DNA of 64,000 nt from Liquidambar formosana. Lineage: Eukaryota > Streptophyta > Magnoliopsida > Saxifragales > Altingiaceae. Below, piece after piece: positions 1 to 9,806 of the stretch (the first letter of the stretch is position 1; each line of letters starts with the position of its first letter). The translations under genes were made by a program, and so were the position numbers. The notes below the pieces were generated by a model. It ran no database searches, was not told where the DNA came from, and saw nothing but the letters and a program-made list of their open reading frames with translations. Where the stretch lies: the NCBI GenBank assembly GCA_039720395.1, contig CM077824.1, forward strand, positions 30,033,359-30,097,358, read 5' to 3'.

Positions 1-2322
1 AATTTGACTATGGTGTGTGAGCCGATTTTCAAGTTGCTTAAGAAGGGTGTGCCGAAGGTATGGAATGAAGAATGTCAAGGAGCCTTTGAGACTATCAAAA
101 GGTATTTGAGTAATCCACCAATTCTAGTTCCTCCGCGACAAGGTGAGCCGTTATTGTTATACTTGACGGTCACTGAAACCGCGACGGGAGCTATGCTAGC
201 TCAGTACCTTGAGGGGTCAAAAAAGGAGAATGCCATTTACTATCTAAGCAAGAAGATGACAGATTATGAGGTGAAGTACAACGCCATAGAGAAGGCTTGT
301 GTGGCTTTGGTATGGGCAACTCAGAAACTACGTCACTACATGATGTCGTATGAGGTTTTCTTGATAAGCCGAATGGACCCACTGAAGTACCTGATAGAAA
401 GGCCGGTCTTGTCCTACAGAACTGCCCGATGGTCGATTCTTCTCAATGAATTTGACATAAAGTATGTAACACAGAAGTCAGTAAAAGGAAGTGTCCTTGC
501 AGATTACTTGGCTAGCTGCCCTGTGGCGTCATCAGAACAATTTAATGATCAATTCCCCGATGAGGATGTCCTGGAGATTGGAAGGAAGAGTTGGAAAGTA
601 TACTTTGATGGAGCTGCAAATAAGAGAGGGTATGGGATAGGAGTCCTATTGGTTTCACCTGAAGAAGCATTTACACCCTTGGCAGTTAAGCTAGGGTTTG
701 AAGCAACCAACAACATTGCTGAGTATGAAGCCTGCATCCTCGCATTGGAAGCTACACTAGAATAGGGGATCAAAGAGTTAGAGGTTTTCGGAGATTCAGC
801 ACTGATTATCTGCCAGATAAAGGGAGGGTGGAAGACTCGTGATGAGAAGCTGCTACCGTATCATGCCTACTTAGAAGCCTTGACTAAAGAATTTGTGGAA
901 ATAGAGTTCAATTATTTGTCAAGAAATAAGAACCAATTTGCTGATGCTTTGGCAACTCTAGCTTCTATGGTGGAAATCCCGGATGGTGGGAATGTAAAAC
1001 CGTTGGTGATAGAATGTAGAGAAAAACCTGCGTATTGCTGTTCTATTCGAGAAGGAGAGTTGAAAGATGGCCATCCTTGGTACTATGACATCATGAAATT
1101 CATCGAGGAAAGGGAGTATCCTGAAGGAGCAACCCGCATTGATAGGAAAACACTGAGGAGGCTAGCGAGTCACTATGTTTTGTGTGGAGGAAAGCTATAC
1201 CGAAGGTCATACGATGGGGTCCATCTGTTGTGTGTCACTGAGGAAGAAGCCGAACGTCTTGTTAGTGAAATCCATGAAGGAGTTGGAGCACCGCACATGA
1301 ATGGTTATATGCTAGCTAAGAAAATCATGAGGTTGGGCTACTATTGGTCTACAATGGAGAGAGATTGCCATGCACATGTTAAGAAGTGTCACAAATGTCA
1401 GGTCTTTGCTAATGGATAACACTTACCTTCCATGCCTTTGACAAGTATGTCGTCACCTTGGCCGTTTGCAGTGTGGGGAATAGATATAATTGGGCAGATT
1501 AAGCCGAAAGCCTCCAATGGGCATGAGTACATCTTGGTAGCTATTGATTACTTCACTAAGTGGGTAGAGGCAGCATCCTTCAAGACCCTGAATGCCAAGA
1601 AGGTAGCACAGTTCATACAGCTCAACATTATCTACAGGTATGGGGTACCCCATGAGATTATTTCAGACAATGGTCAGCACTTTCAGAAAGAAACCAAGGA
1701 ACTTTTGCAGAAATACAATATAGTGCACCATCTATCCTCCCCTTATCGCCCACAGACTAATGGGGCAGTGGAGGCCGCCAACAAGAATGTTAAAAAGATA
1801 CTACAGAAAACAGCTGACACCTACACTGATTGGCATGAGAAGTTGCCATTAGCCTTGTGGGGCTATAGAACATCTGTGAGATCGTCAACAGGGGCTACCC
1901 CTTATTCCTTGGTGTATGGGATGGAGGCTGTTTTGCCTATTGAGTTGGAGGTACCGTCATTACGGGTTGCTATGGAGAGTCAGATAGCAGAAGCAGATTG
2001 GGTTAAGAACCGTTATGATGAGCTGGCATTGCTCAATGAAAGGCGATTGAGGGCCTTGTATCATGTGCAGGGATATCAGCGAAGGGTTGCAAGAGCATTC
2101 AACAAGCATGTCAAAGACCGAGGTTTGAAGACAGGGGATTTGGTGTTGAAAGAAATCAGAGCTCCAATTTTTGATCCACGAGGGAAGTTCAAGCCAAGTT
2201 GGGGTGGCCCGTATGTTATCAAAGAGATATTACCAGCAGGGGCTGTTCGCCTCATGGATTTTGATGGAATTGAGTTCGCTCGTCCTACCAATTTGGATCA
2301 ATTGAAGAAGTACTATGTGTAA
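1..2322 (+). pseudogene. pol: Tat pol fragment: RNase H, second RNase H, integrase; two stops
   Basis: One reading frame runs from base 1 to the stop at 2320-2322, broken by TAG at 763-765 and TAA at 1417-1419. Copy 2 has sense codons at both places, so these are lesions. The start holds the end of RT and the RT-linked RNase H (AIYYLSKKM...IEKACVALVWATQKLRHYM). The second RNase H follows from about base 590 with all four acidic residues visible: YFDGA, NIAEYEA, GDSALI and FADALA. Integrase has an HHCC finger (HEGVGAPH, CHKC), a DDE core (D in WGIDIIG, D in SDNGQHF, E in NGAVEAANK) and a GPY-like motif (SWGGPYVIKE) near its C terminus. These enzymes copy the element's RNA and insert the cDNA. 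The RT catalytic box lies outside the window. Confidence 0.92.
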
Positions 2323-2665
2323 GGCCTGCTAGGTTGAAAACCCATAAGGGCGGCCTAGGCAAAAGTTAAGGCATTTGAACTACGAGGGCCTGATTCCCCA
2401 TTCCTAAAAAAAAAAAAAAAAAAAAAAAAAAGAAAAGAAAAAAGAAGAAGAAAAAAAAAAAAAAACAGAAATTGAAAAAGGATGGGGATACGTAGGCAGC
2501 CCATAAAGTTACCTTGGGTGCGGTCCAAACAACACCACAACAACAAATCTCAAAATTGAATTATTATTGGCAATTCATTTAGAACTAATTAATTGACATA
2601 GCAATTTATTGGTGTTAGATAAAAGAACTATTGACATGCCATAGATAACCTATTTCTAAAAGTCT
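2323..2665. other. Convergent spacer between pol and antisense DUF7745 ORF
   Basis: Pol and the DUF7745-like ORF end toward each other here. The spacer holds an A-rich run (about 2406-2465) and otherwise no coding sequence. The matching spacer in copy 2 is 43783-44087, with the run as poly-T on the + strand. Transcripts from the two strands would overlap at their 3' ends in this interval, but no polyadenylation signal can be fixed by eye. Confidence 0.6.
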
Positions 2666-3952
2666 TCAAGTCTTTTTGTTTTTCTTCAGAGTCTCTTGGT
2701 TTGCTTTCTTCTCTTTTCTTTCAAGTCTTCGCTTCTTTCGCAAGTCATGAGCATGTGCTGCTTCTACTGCTTCCAGAATGTCTTCCCTGCAAAATCCTAG
2801 CCTTGTGTCCTTGATAAGGTCATAAATCCTTTCCCTGCGTAGGGTTTCTCTTTCACCCAAGCTAGTCTTCAACCATGTCTTGTATTCAGGGCTCATGACA
2901 TAAGGCCCATCAGTGTTTTCAACTCGAGTCAGTTTCAGTTGGTCAGTCCATCTAGTCTTGGCCCACTTAACCATTGTGGGGCCCACAGGTTCGACAGAAT
3001 GATCAAATACCACAGAAGTAGGTATGGTTTGCATGGCACCCAGTTGACGAAGGATTCTTGAAGTCCAATAGACAGAAGTTGATCTCAACCCTATAAGCTT
3101 GACCATAGCACACCCAGAAGTTCGAAGAAGAATTTGTTCCTTGCATCCCCATATAAAGACAAACCACTTAATGTTTCGCCATGAGAGAGTTTGGAAGTAG
3201 CCCAACCATTCCCTCAAAGAAAATTGACCAGGGAGTTCAACTCGACGGCAGCAGTAATGTTGAGGTTTGTATGGATTGATGGTGGTAAGAGACAAGAAGT
3301 TAAGCCTTTCAAAAAGCCACATCTGCAGTAGAATGGGGCTCCCTCCTAATGGGGCTTGGGGGTTATCATGAACTTTGTCTAAACTATTGAGGGTTTCAGC
3401 TAGCACCATGGGAATCAGGTTGTTATGTTCAAGAAGAAAAGGGATCAGTTCACAAATTTGAATAGGGACATAGAGAGTCCCCGTGGAGATAAGGAAGCGA
3501 CCAATCAAACAGAAAGCAAGAGCATGTTGAGTAGGAAGGTTGAAATTCAAGGTACCTTTGCTGTCATGGGCCAAGAAGGAAGTTGCTATTTCCATAAGGT
3601 TCACCATGTGATCCTTCACAAATATGGAGGCCTCTTGTTGAGAAATCCCAAGGAAGTTGGAGAAGGAAATCAAGAAACTTGAGCGTGGAGTAGGGAGGAT
3701 GAAAGGTCCTACAGGTGAAACTCCATACAAAGTGCAGAACTCTTCCATTGTTGGGCATAGTTCTTCATAGTTGAAGCGGAATACATGAAGTTGGGGATCC
3801 CAAAAATATGTAGCAGCAGTAAGAAGAGTGGTTTCAAGCTTCACATGCATCAAAGAAAGCAACGGATCCAAGCAGTAGCGCTTGAACTCCTTCCTTGCCT
3901 CCGCACTCATAACCTTCAGAAAATCACTCAAGAGCTTGTCTAGGGCTTCCAT
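2666..3952 (-). CDS. Antisense DUF7745-like protein, intact 428-residue ORF (copy 1)
   Basis: Intronless ORF opposite in strand to pol, ATG at 3950-3952. The protein resembles the DUF7745 / plant-mobile-domain-related proteins of plant transposons. It has an N-terminal helical part, a conserved stretch near residues 60-90 (FNYEELCPTMEEFCTLYGVSPVGPF), a central helical block (GTLYVPIQICELIPFLLEHN, GGSPILLQMW) and a very basic C terminus (about residues 400-428) rich in Lys and Arg. That tail could bind nucleic acid or serve as a nuclear signal; this is inference. By my reading about 33 of 428 residues differ from copy 2, with no stop or gap in either. A TATA box lies at 4001-4010 and an 80-bp palindrome at 4097-4176. 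Biochemical role unknown. Confidence 0.8.
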   Translation of the reverse strand: MEALDKLLSDFLKVMSAEARKEFKRYCLDPLLSLMHVKLETTLLTAATYFWDPQLHVFRFNYEELCPTMEEFCTLYGVSPVGPFILPTPRSSFLISFSNFLGISQQEASIFVKDHMVNLMEIATSFLAHDSKGTLNFNLPTQHALAFCLIGRFLISTGTLYVPIQICELIPFLLEHNNLIPMVLAETLNSLDKVHDNPQAPLGGSPILLQMWLFERLNFLSLTTINPYKPQHYCCRRVELPGQFSLREWLGYFQTLSWRNIKWFVFIWGCKEQILLRTSGCAMVKLIGLRSTSVYWTSRILRQLGAMQTIPTSVVFDHSVEPVGPTMVKWAKTRWTDQLKLTRVENTDGPYVMSPEYKTWLKTSLGERETLRRERIYDLIKDTRLGFCREDILEAVEAAHAHDLRKKRRLERKEKKANQETLKKNKKT

Positions 3953-4000
3953 AACTTTCTCTCAATGAATGCTAGTAGGGTTTGAGACCCCTTGGATGTG

Positions 4001-4010
4001 CTTTTATAGG
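4001..4010 (-). promoter_or_regulatory. TATA box of antisense DUF7745-like ORF (copy 1)
   Basis: On the minus strand the sequence reads CCTATAAAAG, about 50 bases before the ATG. The same TATAAAA sits at the same place in copy 2 (42440-42446). A conserved TATA box suggests the antisense ORF has its own promoter and does not depend on the LTR. Confidence 0.65.
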
Positions 4011-4096
4011 AAAAAAATTCGGAAATCCGTGTTTTGGAAGGTGGAATCCCGTCAAAATAGGAAGTTTCCTAAAATCAGGCGAAACACTGCTTCGGG

Positions 4097-4176
4097 CTCG
4101 GGTGACCACCCAGGCCTGGGCGGCTAGCCGCCTGGGCCCAGGCGGCTAGCCGCCCAGCCCCAGGTGGTCACCCGAG
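4097..4176. repeat. 80-bp GC-rich palindrome upstream of DUF7745 ORF (copy 1)
   Basis: Two 36-bp arms around a central TGGGCCCA. The left arm begins CTCGGGTGACCACC, the right arm ends GGTGGTCACCCGAG, and each contains the perfect 14-bp palindrome GGCGGCTAGCCGCC. The arms differ at only a few positions. The near edge is 86 bases upstream of the TATA box. The same element recurs near the PMD gene and in the LTRs. Confidence 0.9.
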
Positions 4177-4430
4177 ACCGCCGTCTTGTTTCGCCCATTT
4201 TTGCCTTGTTATGCCTTCGTTTGGCTCTTTTGTGATGTTTTGACTCTTTTGTGCTTGATTTAAGCCCATTTTTCACTCAATACAAGATCATATCATTGCA
4301 ATAAAGTTCGAAAATAGATTCATCAAGTATCCATAATAAAGGTTCAAGGTTGGGAATTGAAATTCCTAATTAATACATAACAAGATAGATAGAAAGATTC
4401 CAAACATTCCTAACAAGAGGTGAGTGAAAC

Positions 4431-7097
4431 TCAATGATTTCCCGTGGGCCTTCTCTTTCGACTTGGCCCGGCTCCATCATGCCCTGAACGAGGTGCTCTA
4501 GAAGGGGGCATATCCTGTGGTGGATTAGACGATGATGCCTGTTGCAAACAAAGATAATGAGTTAGGAGGGTAATGGTGCCAATCCTAGTTGAAAGCTAAT
4601 AAGATGATCACTCACTTGGGGATTTAAGCGTGCTTCTAGAACTGAGTTCTCTAAACTCATTCGCACAAGATCCCTCCTCAATCCTTCATTGAGTTCAATG
4701 CATTCCTAGGCATACTCCCGTGGAACCTAGGAAAGTATAAACATGGTTAACAATAATGAAAGAATCCAATTTCAAGAAGATAAGAGTTTAGCACTCACAT
4801 TCTCATAATATGAATTGATCTTGGGATATTCATCGAATGGTGGATGGGTAATGTCAATCTTCACAAATTTTGTCCCACTGCACAAGTTCACATACCAATT
4901 TAGTTGTGGGAGGGGTGGAGGTTGATTTCCTTCAAGGTCCTCATCCTCGTCGTTATAAGTCATCCCAATGGCAGATCCAACTGTGGAGCTGTGTCCCCTT
5001 GCCCGTCGGCCCTGAAATTCAAATACTTGTCAAATGGAGTCTTTCTTATAATCTTAAAAAGAGTTTAAGAGTGTGGGGAGCTCACCCCTTGAGGTGGGAG
5101 ACCAGTGACCCTAGGATTCATTAGATATTGTCGGCAAAAGGCAGTGTATTCTATGCGAGGGGAGGTGAATCCTTCAGCATCCCAGCCCCTCAGAGCTTCT
5201 TCTAGTTCATCCCCCCACTAGGTGGCTAGTGTGCCTCATGTTCTCTGGTGGCATGGAAGGTGTCACAGCTGCATTCATATTTCCATGGACTTGTCTCAAG
5301 ACTCGCTCCCCAAGATACCAGCATCTACCTGTGGGACCTTCAAAGAGGACCCTTTTGCTTGTCAACTCCAAACAAGAGGAGTACTTCTCGGGAAGCCTAT
5401 GCTCCCACAGCCTCCATGGATCCCATTCCACCTGTTGAGTTTGAAATGAGAAATGAAAAAAGAAAGATAAAAAAAGATAAAGAGAAAGAAAGATTTTACC
5501 ATATCAGCAGTCAAGCTGGCAAGATATGCCCTTGCATGGGCATAATCGTGTCGATTGGAGGCTCTTGTAGCCAAGCAAGATGGAGCATAATTCTGAAGGA
5601 TGGGCCATGACATGGCATCACTAGCAAGAGTTGGGCGACACATGTTCAGGTACTCGTAGTACCATATCTGTGGAAAATCAAAAGAAAAAAATAGAAGAAA
5701 TCATGTATGTGTTAAGTTTCGGGAAATAATAGAGAATTGAATGTTCTTTGTTACCTCCCAAACGAAAGGAAGTCCCCCAAAGTTCTTTGCAACTCCTCGG
5801 GACATGTCAGTCATGGAGCGATACATGTTTGCGAAAGCAGCTCCACCCCAATTGTATCTCCCAATTTTGTTCACATCTTCCATGCTAGCTAGCAACTCAA
5901 GTCGAGCCATGTCATTGGTGCCCACAAAGAAGGTGCATGAAATCATGTAGAGCAAGAAAGCTCTCACAATGTATTTGGGATCCGTCCCCTCACTCTCTTC
6001 TTCAGTGGCAAAGGTGTTGTAGAGCCAAGTACGGCGCACACCTTTTGGGCTTAATTCCGCTTCAACCCCAAGTAGAGCTACTATGTAGTTTTGATCCATG
6101 TTGGCTTGTTCATAGTATTCCAAGCGCTTGCCTTTCAAGCTCAACCCAGTTATCATGGTAAAGTCCTTAGGAGTCATGGTCATCTCCCCGAAGCTAAAAT
6201 GGAAAGTGTTGGTGGTGTCCCACCATAGCTCTGTCAAGGCAAACAATCCTTGCCTATCCCATTGCTCGTTCCATAAAGCATCTAGGAAGGGCCCAAAACC
6301 CGCCTTCTTTACTATCTTGCGAGCACGTGGTTGGGCATGTTCCATATATCTCCACCATGAGATGAGCCCCTTTATTGATGTCCTTGTACGGAGACTTTGG
6401 AAGTCGGGCTATGTCAAAAGATTGTGTATTGAGTTAGCATTGAAAACATAGAGATATTGGGCATACATTGGTAATTGATTTCAAATGGTTTTCCAAAAGT
6501 TTTAAAATATGGGTTTTGATTCATGGAATGAATTAGAAATGAATGCCCATGACCTTGTATATTCAAATTCATTGATTTTGTAAGGATTGAACATGTTTTT
6601 GCCTTTCGGGCATTTTGTCGAACACTTGGTGTGTGACTTGTTTTCAAGCATTGAAATGAAAGATTTTTGTGTACCAAATCCTTGCCAAGACCATTTGACT
6701 TTGTTCTACAATGCAAACCAATTGATTTTTCAAGAATTGAACATGTTTTTGTCTCTTTGGCATTTTATTAAACACTTGGTGGGCATCTTTTCCCAAGCAT
6801 TGGGAAACAAGCTTTTTGCACATTCAATCCTTGCCAAATCAATGAACTTGGCTTAACAATGATAAAAACAATCAAGAGAAGATCATGGGAATGCATTTTA
6901 TCCAATAGAAATCAAGATTTCAAGATAAACATGTTAAGTTGGGAAGAACTAACCTCATGTTGGGAATGGAGGTATGAGAGATGCTTCTTAGGTTCAAGCA
7001 ACACCTTGTCTTGGGATGCATCATAGATTGGTGCCTTGTATGTATTCTTGATCACATAATATGGATACTTGATGTTGGAATCATTGCTAGAAGCCAT
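4431..7097 (-). pseudogene. Antisense seven-exon plant mobile domain (PMD) gene, copy 1
   Basis: Exons on the minus strand: 7097-6954, 6408-5755, 5667-5500, 5431-5086, 5011-4799, 4726-4616, 4538-4431. Every intron is GT-AG, and exon ends match copy 2 base for base. Consensus product about 580 residues. Exon 2 carries the plant mobile domain, recognised from ISWWRYMEHAQPRARKIVKK, LTELWWDTTNTFHFSFGEMT and PKDFTMITGLSLKGKRLEYY. The PMD occurs in host proteins such as Arabidopsis MAIN and MAIL1, and in plant transposons. The C terminus ends in a basic SRKRRP run that could be a nuclear signal. Lesions: one extra G in exon 4 (346 instead of a multiple-of-three 345) and TAG at 4706-4708 in exon 6. 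Exons 1-3, 5 and 7 read through. Confidence 0.85.
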
Positions 7098-7362
7098 TGT
7101 TGGTGGTTGAGCTTGTATGTGAGAAAAATGGGTTTGATAAGGAAGATGATGAATTTGATCTTGCAACTTGATGATTGATGCTTGTTTTTGTTGTTGAATG
7201 ACTTGTTCTTGATGCTATTTCATGCACACAACTTGAATTGCAAGTGAAACTTTGATTGAGAATATGTATGTGAGAATTTGGAGAAGGATGGAGTGAGTTC
7301 TAGAGAGAGAAGCTCTCTATTTTCGAGCTTGGAGGCTTGAATGCACAAATGGGGAGTCAAAG

Positions 7363-7372
7363 GTTTAAAAAC
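7363..7372 (-). promoter_or_regulatory. TATA-like box of antisense PMD gene (copy 1)
   Basis: Minus strand TTTTTAAACC, about 265 bases before the PMD start codon and about 23 bases from the 80-bp palindrome at 7395-7474. Copy 2 has a matching TTTTTAAACCC at 39097-39107. A TATA variant, so weaker than the box of the DUF7745 ORF. Confidence 0.4.
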
Positions 7373-7394
7373 CCTCAAACTGGGCAGCACCAGC

Positions 7395-7474
7395 CTCGGG
7401 TAACCGCCCAGCATGGGGCGGCAAGCCGCCTGGGCTTGGGCGGCAAGCCACCAGCAGCCAGGTGGTCAGCCTCC
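7395..7474. repeat. 80-bp GC-rich palindrome upstream of PMD gene (copy 1)
   Basis: Diverged member of the same family: CTCGGGTAACCGCC at one end, GGTGGTCAGCCTC at the other, with GGCGGCAAGCCGCC in place of the perfect inner palindrome. The equivalent in copy 2 is at about 38994-39073. Confidence 0.75.
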
Positions 7475-7904
7475 CTTGCTCGCTCCGTTGCGCTCGTTTG
7501 GCCTTTGCTCGCCTATTCGCGCTTTTGAACCCTCTTTGAGATGAAATCTCAAGCTTGTTTTGAGTTGAAAAATGAGTGAATATCTTGACATTGTTTGACA
7601 TGAAATGATTTGAAAAGGATTGCATTGATAGCCCTTGTGTGGGCATGGCATGCTAGTAGGGTTGAACAACCCTTTCTATGCATATGGTTTTGGTCGTTAG
7701 GGATGAATTCCCTCCTATGTCACTATGATTTGTTGTCATTTGGGATAAAGATACCTTCCCTATATGCATGTGAATGATTGCTTTCATGAGATAATTGTGT
7801 CTCCTATATGAGTTGGTGTTCGAGTTGAGGCATGAATAGCCTCCATGTGAGATGACTTGGTGAACTTGTTGTGTGTTGGTGAGTAGAAGCTTACCTTTGT
7901 CTTG

Positions 7905-8260
7905 ATGACTTAGTGAGAGAAAGATGAAATCTTTCTCATGATTACACGCTTACCTTGATGACTTGAAAGATGCAATCTTTCCCATGATTTATGTTGACCT
8001 TGATGGTTTGATTATGAGAAGGACGCGATCTTTCTCATGCTATGTGTTCACCTTGAGAGTTTGATATGAGAAGGATGCAATCTTTCTCACGTCCCCATGT
8101 TTACCTTGATGACTTGAAAGATGCGATCTTTCCCAATGGTATGTGTTTACCCTGATTGAAGGACGTGACCTTCCTCGTGCTATGTGATGACAACCTTGAT
8201 GGTTTGAATATGAGAAGGATGTATCTTTCTCATATTTTGAGATAGCCTTGATGGCATAGT
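7905..8260 (+). repeat. Tandem hairpin array A, copy 1
   Basis: About seven diverged units spaced 45-55 bases. Each centres on a short inverted repeat such as GAGAAGGATGCGATCTTTCTC or GAAAGATGCGATCTTTC, a 7-9 bp stem with a 3-base loop. Linkers contain CCTTGATGGTTTGA-like sequence. Related units occur at 8505-8540. The array in copy 2 is 38130-38560. Confidence 0.75.
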
Positions 8261-8267
8261 GTTACCT

Positions 8268-8640
8268 CATATTATTCACCAGTTGTCACTGGTATAATAT
8301 GGGAAGACCTTTCATCGAACGAAGTTCGATGTAAGCTATGGATACCTCGTACTATTCACCAGTTGTCACTGGCATAGTATGGGAAGACCTTTCATCGAAC
8401 GAAGTTCGATGTAAGCTATCGTTACCCCGTATTATTCACCAGTTGTCACTGGTGCAGTATGGGATGGGATTACCTTGATAATTGAGTAATAACCTTGACG
8501 GTTTGAATATGAGAAGGATGTATCTTTCTCATATTTTGGGATGGCCTTGATGGCATAATGTTACCTCGTACCATTCGCCAGTTGTCACTGGTATAGAATT
8601 GGAAGACCTTTCATCGAACGAAGTTCGATGTAAGCTGTGG
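8268..8640 (+). repeat. 80-bp tandem double-hairpin array B, copy 1
   Basis: Units start at 8268, 8348 and 8428 (period exactly 80), with a diverged fourth at about 8567. Each unit holds two inverted repeats. One has arms such as CATATTAT-TC-ACCAGT and ACTGGTATAATATG around TGTC (8268-8301). The other is CATCGAAC-GAA-GTTCGATG (8313-8331). Unit 2 changes both sides of the first stem together (TACTAT with ATAGTA). Confidence 0.85.
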
Positions 8641-9575
8641 ATACCTCATCTTGTTCCCCAGTGAAACGGGTATACAGTATGAGAGGAGTTCTGTAGAACT
8701 TATGAGGAGTACCTTTGTGCTTGTGTATGATGAATTCGAAAAATTCAATGATATGTTCACCCTCTTTTCCCCAGTGGGTCTTGATGAAATCAATTCCCCG
8801 GGCAAAAATGGGTTGTTCTTTTGGTCATTGGCTTGCAAGTGAAACTTGCTCACCAATGAGGGGCTTCTGTCACACCCCATTTTTGCCACCTTAGCTAGGG
8901 TTTGTCATTGCATGTGTCTTTTTGTTTCCTTTTTGAGTCTAGTCTTTTGCATTGAGTTTCTAGGGTCCTAAGGATGGTGTGTATGAATTTTGGTTCGATT
9001 TGGAGTTGATCTTGAGGGTTAATAAGAACTTTTGTGACTTGAGGGGCATAATCGTCTTTTTGATCACAAACTTTTCATTTGACCTTGAAATGATCTCCAA
9101 GTTGCCAATTGGAGTTCATATGGTTGTATTTGAGGTATTTGTGGGATCAATTCGATGAATTGAAGGTTCGGGATTAGAATGGCTCAGCAAGGCTCAGGTT
9201 GGCTAAAAGACCTACTTCGGGTTAGCTCGAATTGGTTCATGATTTTCACTCTATGACTACTCATTTGACCTTGATTGGTCTTAATTTCATCCCCAAAAGT
9301 GTTTAGGGAGGTTGAATTTCGAATTAGAAAGCATTCGGTGCGACCCTATGTGCATACCTAAGCTAAGCGATGGTGAGGCATAGCGGTTAACCACCTTTGT
9401 AGGGCCCAACCATGTAGCCATGGCTAGGGTTTCTTTCCCTCAAGTGACTCAAATTACATTCCTCTTCAAAACACGGTCGTTTTGGCTTTCGTTTCGTCAA
9501 AATCGGAGTTGATTTGGGCCCTGAAACACATTTGGAAGTCGAAGGGGGTCAAATTTGGGCTGAAGCTGACATGGC

Positions 9576-9611
9576 CTCGGGTGACCACCCAGCCCCAGGT
9601 GGTCACCCGAG
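9576..9611. repeat. Short form (36 bp) of the palindrome in LTR, copy 1
   Basis: Only the outer arms remain: CTCGGGTGACCACC joined through CAGCCCCA to GGTGGTCACCCGAG. The inner GGCGGCTAGCCGCC pair is missing. The LTR of copy 2 has the same short form (36757-36792), while the solo LTR has the full 80 bp. Confidence 0.85.
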
Positions 9612-9798
9612 CCACTTTCCTTTTTTGAGCCTTGACGCGGCTCCCATCCTATTTTCTCGGATTTGCTCGCCTTTAGCCGCCATTTAACCCTAATTTCAGC
9701 CTTATTTGACCTACTTGAGCCCCAAGGGAACCTCTAAGAGCCCTTGGATCAATCCCTAGGGTTTTAATCCCAACCATTGAGGGTTTTCCCTCAATCCC

Positions 9799-9806
9799 TA
9801 TAAATA
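9799..9806 (+). promoter_or_regulatory. LTR TATA box
   Basis: TATAAATA within CCCTATAAATACCCC, conserved in all four LTRs seen here (also 36562-36569 on -, 50026-50033 on + and about 53901 on +). It probably marks the U3/R region, with transcription starting about 30 bases downstream. Confidence 0.7.

Noticed and set aside
3425..3682. Open frames inside the DUF7745-like genes on the opposite strand
   Set aside because: They lie wholly inside the 428-codon frame and its codon structure explains them.
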